Source: Flavobacterium sp. DG2-3 (GTDB taxonomy: Bacteria; Bacteroidota; Bacteroidia; Flavobacteriales; Flavobacteriaceae). From it: a stretch of 64,000 nucleotides of DNA. Below are positions 62,040 to 64,000 of the stretch, in pieces. Every line of letters starts with the position of its first letter. Positions within the stretch are counted from its first letter, which is position 1. Location of the stretch: the NCBI RefSeq assembly GCF_030730925.1, contig NZ_JAVAMB010000001.1, positions 62,001 to 126,000 on the forward strand, given 5' to 3'. Below the pieces are notes generated by a model that ran no database searches, was not told the DNA's origin, and saw only the letters and a program-made list of their open reading frames with translations. A program made the position numbers and the translations under genes.

Positions 62040-62804
62040 TCATTTTTTAAACTGAAGTAACGCCGATTTCGTAAAATCAGATAAAACCAATTTACCTGTA
62101 ATTGCTGCGCGCTCAAAAAGAAGCGATTCCCAAATTTCTGTTCCTTCCCAAATAATCTTTTTCATTTCGTGCAAAGCTTCAGGATTGTACGAACTTAATT
62201 TTAACGCAAAACTTTCGACTTCTGCATCAAGATTTTCAGCTTCACATAGAACAGAAAACAATCCTTTTTCGAATGCCCAATCTGCCGATTTCCATTCGTG
62301 AGCCGCCAAGGTCATCGCGGTCATTGCGGTTTTCCCGATTTTTCTAGAAACAGCTGGCTCAATCACAAACGGTCCGATTCCGATCGCTAATTCTGATAAT
62401 TTAATATCGCTTTGATGCGTTGCAAAAACGTAATCGCAAGCCGAAATTATTCCGACACCGCCGCCAACTGCTTTTCCCTGCACGCGGCCGATTATGATTT
62501 TATTGCAATTTCGCATTGCATTTAGCAAATGGGCAAAACCAGAAAAGAATTCAATTCCTTGTTCTTCATTTTCAACCTTCAAAAGTTCGTCAAAAGAAGC
62601 TCCAGAGCAAAAAGTTTTATTTCCTTCGCTTTTTAAAATAATTACCGAAACATTTTCATTTCTACTCAAAGAATTTATTTCGGCAGTAAGACGATCCAGC
62701 AATTCGCGCGGAAAAGAATTACTTGCAGGATGCCCAAATTGTACAATTGCAATAGTATTTTGAAAAGAAGTTTCTAAACTTCCGTTTGTATTTTCTAAAC
62801 TCAT
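62040..62804 (-). CDS. Enoyl-CoA hydratase/isomerase family protein
   Basis: 254 residues, crotonase fold. Oxyanion-hole segments are KTFCSGASFDEL (about 69-80) and GRVQGKAVGGGVGIISACDYVFA (about 106-128). The acidic catalytic Glu pair of true hydratases is not obvious near IGPFVIEPAVSRKIG. It could be a hydratase, isomerase or other crotonase (for instance in phenylacetate or fatty acid metabolism). It is a single minus-strand gene. Confidence 0.87.
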   Translation of the reverse strand: MSLENTNGSLETSFQNTIAIVQFGHPASNSFPRELLDRLTAEINSLSRNENVSVIILKSEGNKTFCSGASFDELLKVENEEQGIEFFSGFAHLLNAMRNCNKIIIGRVQGKAVGGGVGIISACDYVFATHQSDIKLSELAIGIGPFVIEPAVSRKIGKTAMTAMTLAAHEWKSADWAFEKGLFSVLCEAENLDAEVESFALKLSSYNPEALHEMKKIIWEGTEIWESLLFERAAITGKLVLSDFTKSALLQFKK

Positions 62805-62908
62805 AAAAATAGGATTTAACGTAAAGTTACGCTTTTGAAAAATAATTCTGACTAAGCGATTTGAAATTTGTTTTTTGAAAATTAATTGACTTTATTTGTT
62901 AACGCTTT

Positions 62909-62982
62909 GGGGGATTAGCTCATTTGGCTAGAGTATCCCGATGAAAAATCGGGAAGGTGATGGTTCGAATACGATAATCTCA
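62909..62982 (+). pseudogene. Degenerate tRNA with an intact tRNA-Ala 5' half
   Basis: Its first 27 bases equal those of the tRNA-Ala gene 81 bases downstream (GGGGGATTAGCTCATTTGGC and the next seven bases). The anticodon arm is replaced by TCCCGATGAAAAATCGGGA, a 7-base-pair hairpin of 19 bases, two too many. The T-arm keeps GGTTCGAAT but its stem (GATGG/ACGAT) and the acceptor 3' side (AATCTC) no longer pair. It is probably not a functional tRNA. Confidence 0.75.
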
Positions 62983-62989
62983 AAAACAC

Positions 62990-63063
62990 GGGGGATTAGC
63001 TCATTTGGCTAGAGTACTTGCCTGGCAGGCAAGGGGTGACCGGTTCGAATCCGGTATTCTCCA
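62990..63063 (+). tRNA. tRNA-Ala (anticodon GGC)
   Basis: 74 bases. The cloverleaf is complete: acceptor GGGGGAT/ATTCTCC with G-U at position 3-70 (the alanine identity pair), D-arm GCTC/GAGT, anticodon stem CTTGC/GCAAG around CTGGCAG (GGC at 34-36), and T-arm ACCGG/CCGGT with TTCGAAT. CCA is not encoded. A terminator follows. Confidence 0.93.
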
Positions 63064-63073
63064 CTAAAAACGA

Positions 63074-63107
63074 AAAACCCTTGTAAATGTATTTTTACAA
63101 GGGTTTT
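63074..63107 (+). terminator. Terminator of the tRNA-Ala gene
   Basis: AAACCCTTGTAAA pairs with TTTACAAGGGTTT and is followed by T-rich sequence. Confidence 0.85.
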
Positions 63108-63128
63108 ATTTTTTATATCTTCAACCTT

Positions 63129-63161
63129 AGACCCGACAGGTTTTAAAAACCTGTCGGGTCT
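63129..63161 (-). terminator. Terminator of the downstream minus-strand small gene
   Basis: AGACCCGACAGGTTTT and AAAACCTGTCGGGTCT form a near-perfect stem, almost the same as the hairpin at 49570. Confidence 0.75.
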
Positions 63162-63185
63162 ATCGCATTAAACATTAAACTAATA

Positions 63186-63362
63186 TTATTTCTCATTTGC
63201 CGCATCATCGGCCTCAACATCATCTTTCTTTGCTTTTTTAAAATCGTTATTCAGCAAATTCTCCAGTTTCTTTTTTTCTCGCAAATTTTTTCTGATGGTC
63301 AATACAACCAAAATGACAATCAAAATTGCTACAATGCCTATTATATTCCAATTAATGTCCAT
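63186..63362 (-). CDS. 58-residue single-TM protein with charged tail
   Basis: It reads MDINWNIIGIVAILIVILVV followed by LTIRKNLREKKKLENLLNNDF and an acidic/lysine-rich end (KKAKKDDVEADDAANEK). One TM helix at about 5-22. ATG and stop codons are clear and the 3' hairpin fits its end, so it looks like a genuine small gene. The family is not recognised. Confidence 0.7.
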   Translation of the reverse strand: MDINWNIIGIVAILIVILVVLTIRKNLREKKKLENLLNNDFKKAKKDDVEADDAANEK

Positions 63363-63587
63363 ACAGTTAAGTTTTGATTAAAAATAAACTTTTTGATAAT
63401 AGTACACATTATCAAAAGGTTAAAAGTCTTCTTAAGCTAATTCCTAAAATGGAAATCAGCTTTATTAGTTTCAAAATCAGCACTTTATTATAAAATATTT
63501 CCTTACATTTAATAATTATATTTTTACTTAATGCTATTTACTGTCAGAAACTTAAAGACATTTAAAAACTATAACTTAAAAATCATT

Positions 63588-64000
63588 ATGAAAACAAATC
63601 AAATCATACTGCTGATTTCGTTTCTTTTTTTAGTCTCTTGTAATAAAAAGTACGAAGTTAAAAACGATGACGTCGCTCCTCCTGAAAATGCTCCTGCGGA
63701 TACACTTGCGATTAAAGAAAAATCTTCAAAAAAAGAAAGCATTAATTTATTTACGCTCACTCCAAAAAAAGGAAGTGATATTGCCTTTCTTTCACTTTCT
63801 GACCTTTACCCAGCTGCAACTAATGATACGCTTTCTTTACCGCAGATAGAAAAAATGGATAAAAAAACTGCCTTATATTTTACTTTCGACAAAAATTATA
63901 GAACGCGATTCTTATCCAAAATAGAAATTTCTGAAACCGATTCTTTGTTCGTTTACGATTATGCGAAAGACAAACTGGCTTCTTTTTTAATTAAAAACTT
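63588..64000 (+). CDS. Lipoprotein, partial (runs off the window end)
   Basis: At least 137 residues. Lipoprotein signal MKTNQIILLISFLFLVSC (Cys at 18), then a Lys/Glu/Pro/Ala-rich spacer (NDDVAPPENAPADTLAIKEK) and a domain with EKMDKKTALYFTFDKNYRTRF. No family was recognised from the visible part. The C-terminal end is missing. Confidence 0.75.
   Translation, partial: MKTNQIILLISFLFLVSCNKKYEVKNDDVAPPENAPADTLAIKEKSSKKESINLFTLTPKKGSDIAFLSLSDLYPAATNDTLSLPQIEKMDKKTALYFTFDKNYRTRFLSKIEISETDSLFVYDYAKDKLASFLIKN

Noticed and set aside
62909..62982. A tRNA-Phe (GAA in the loop)
   Set aside because: The loop has two extra bases and the T-stem and acceptor do not pair, so it was called degenerate.

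Overview
The window comes from a Bacteroidota chromosome, almost certainly a Flavobacterium. Pointers are the low G+C content, SusC/CarboxypepD-reg type TonB receptors, a type IX secretion (T9SS) sorting domain, DUF4271/DUF4296/DUF3098/DUF5686 genes, and starts with no Shine-Dalgarno but repeated TAnnTTTG (-7) promoter boxes. It is a housekeeping region rather than a genomic island. I see no prophage, insertion sequence, CRISPR array or rRNA operon. What is unusual is the intergenic DNA, which is crowded with several families of dispersed, mostly palindromic repeats.

Layout. 1-4.7 kb: large TonB receptor, beta-helix lipoprotein, and a tiny protein that is almost only a T9SS sorting domain. 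4.8-7.7 kb: LuxE-like acyl-protein synthetase, a membrane protein, tyrS. 7.9-15.5 kb: barrel protein, epimerase/dehydratase, the minus-strand set GT2-pyrC-DUF4296, DUF4271-hemD, an Lrp regulator. 15.7-21.7 kb: zinc metallopeptidase, a TPR histidine kinase/NarL regulator pair with a palindromic operator, a lipoprotein, and a hydrolase-ECF sigma-membrane protein operon. 22.3-29.2 kb: leuS, then a ModE-like regulator, TonB receptor and sulfite-oxidase-fold lipoprotein that look like one metal-oxyanion locus. 29.6-35 kb: ftsX-DUF3098-uppP-truB, thioredoxin-like gene, pyrH, frr. 35-44.3 kb: DUF5686 protein, cation/proton antiporter, LytS/LytTR pair, RND exporter. 44.3-48.8 kb: a small membrane gene broken by a stop, asnS, a GxxExxY gene, rpoN. 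48.8-53.6 kb: PIN toxin/antitoxin, tdk, acidic repeat protein, rsmI, a small gene with a probable 3' frameshift, HopJ-like gene. 53.9-60.3 kb: recJ, MFS transporter, hydrolase, two tandem paralogues of unknown function, a seven-heme cytochrome lipoprotein. 60.3-64 kb: lpxH, queD, two unlisted 58-residue membrane proteins, an enoyl-CoA hydratase, a degenerate tRNA beside an intact tRNA-Ala(GGC), and a lipoprotein cut by the window end.

Functional themes. Translation (tyrS, leuS, asnS, truB, frr, rsmI, tRNA-Ala), envelope building (uppP, lpxH, ftsX, the GT2 enzyme, three TonB or barrel proteins, RND) and nucleotide metabolism (pyrC, pyrH, tdk) dominate. The least explained items are the ModE-TonB-lipoprotein locus, the sorting-domain-only protein, the palindrome at 19206-19223 with a second copy over the -33 box of a lipoprotein promoter, the tandem paralogues at 58-59 kb, the tRNA chimera, and the nested repeat families. 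All functions are read from sequence alone. No database search was run.
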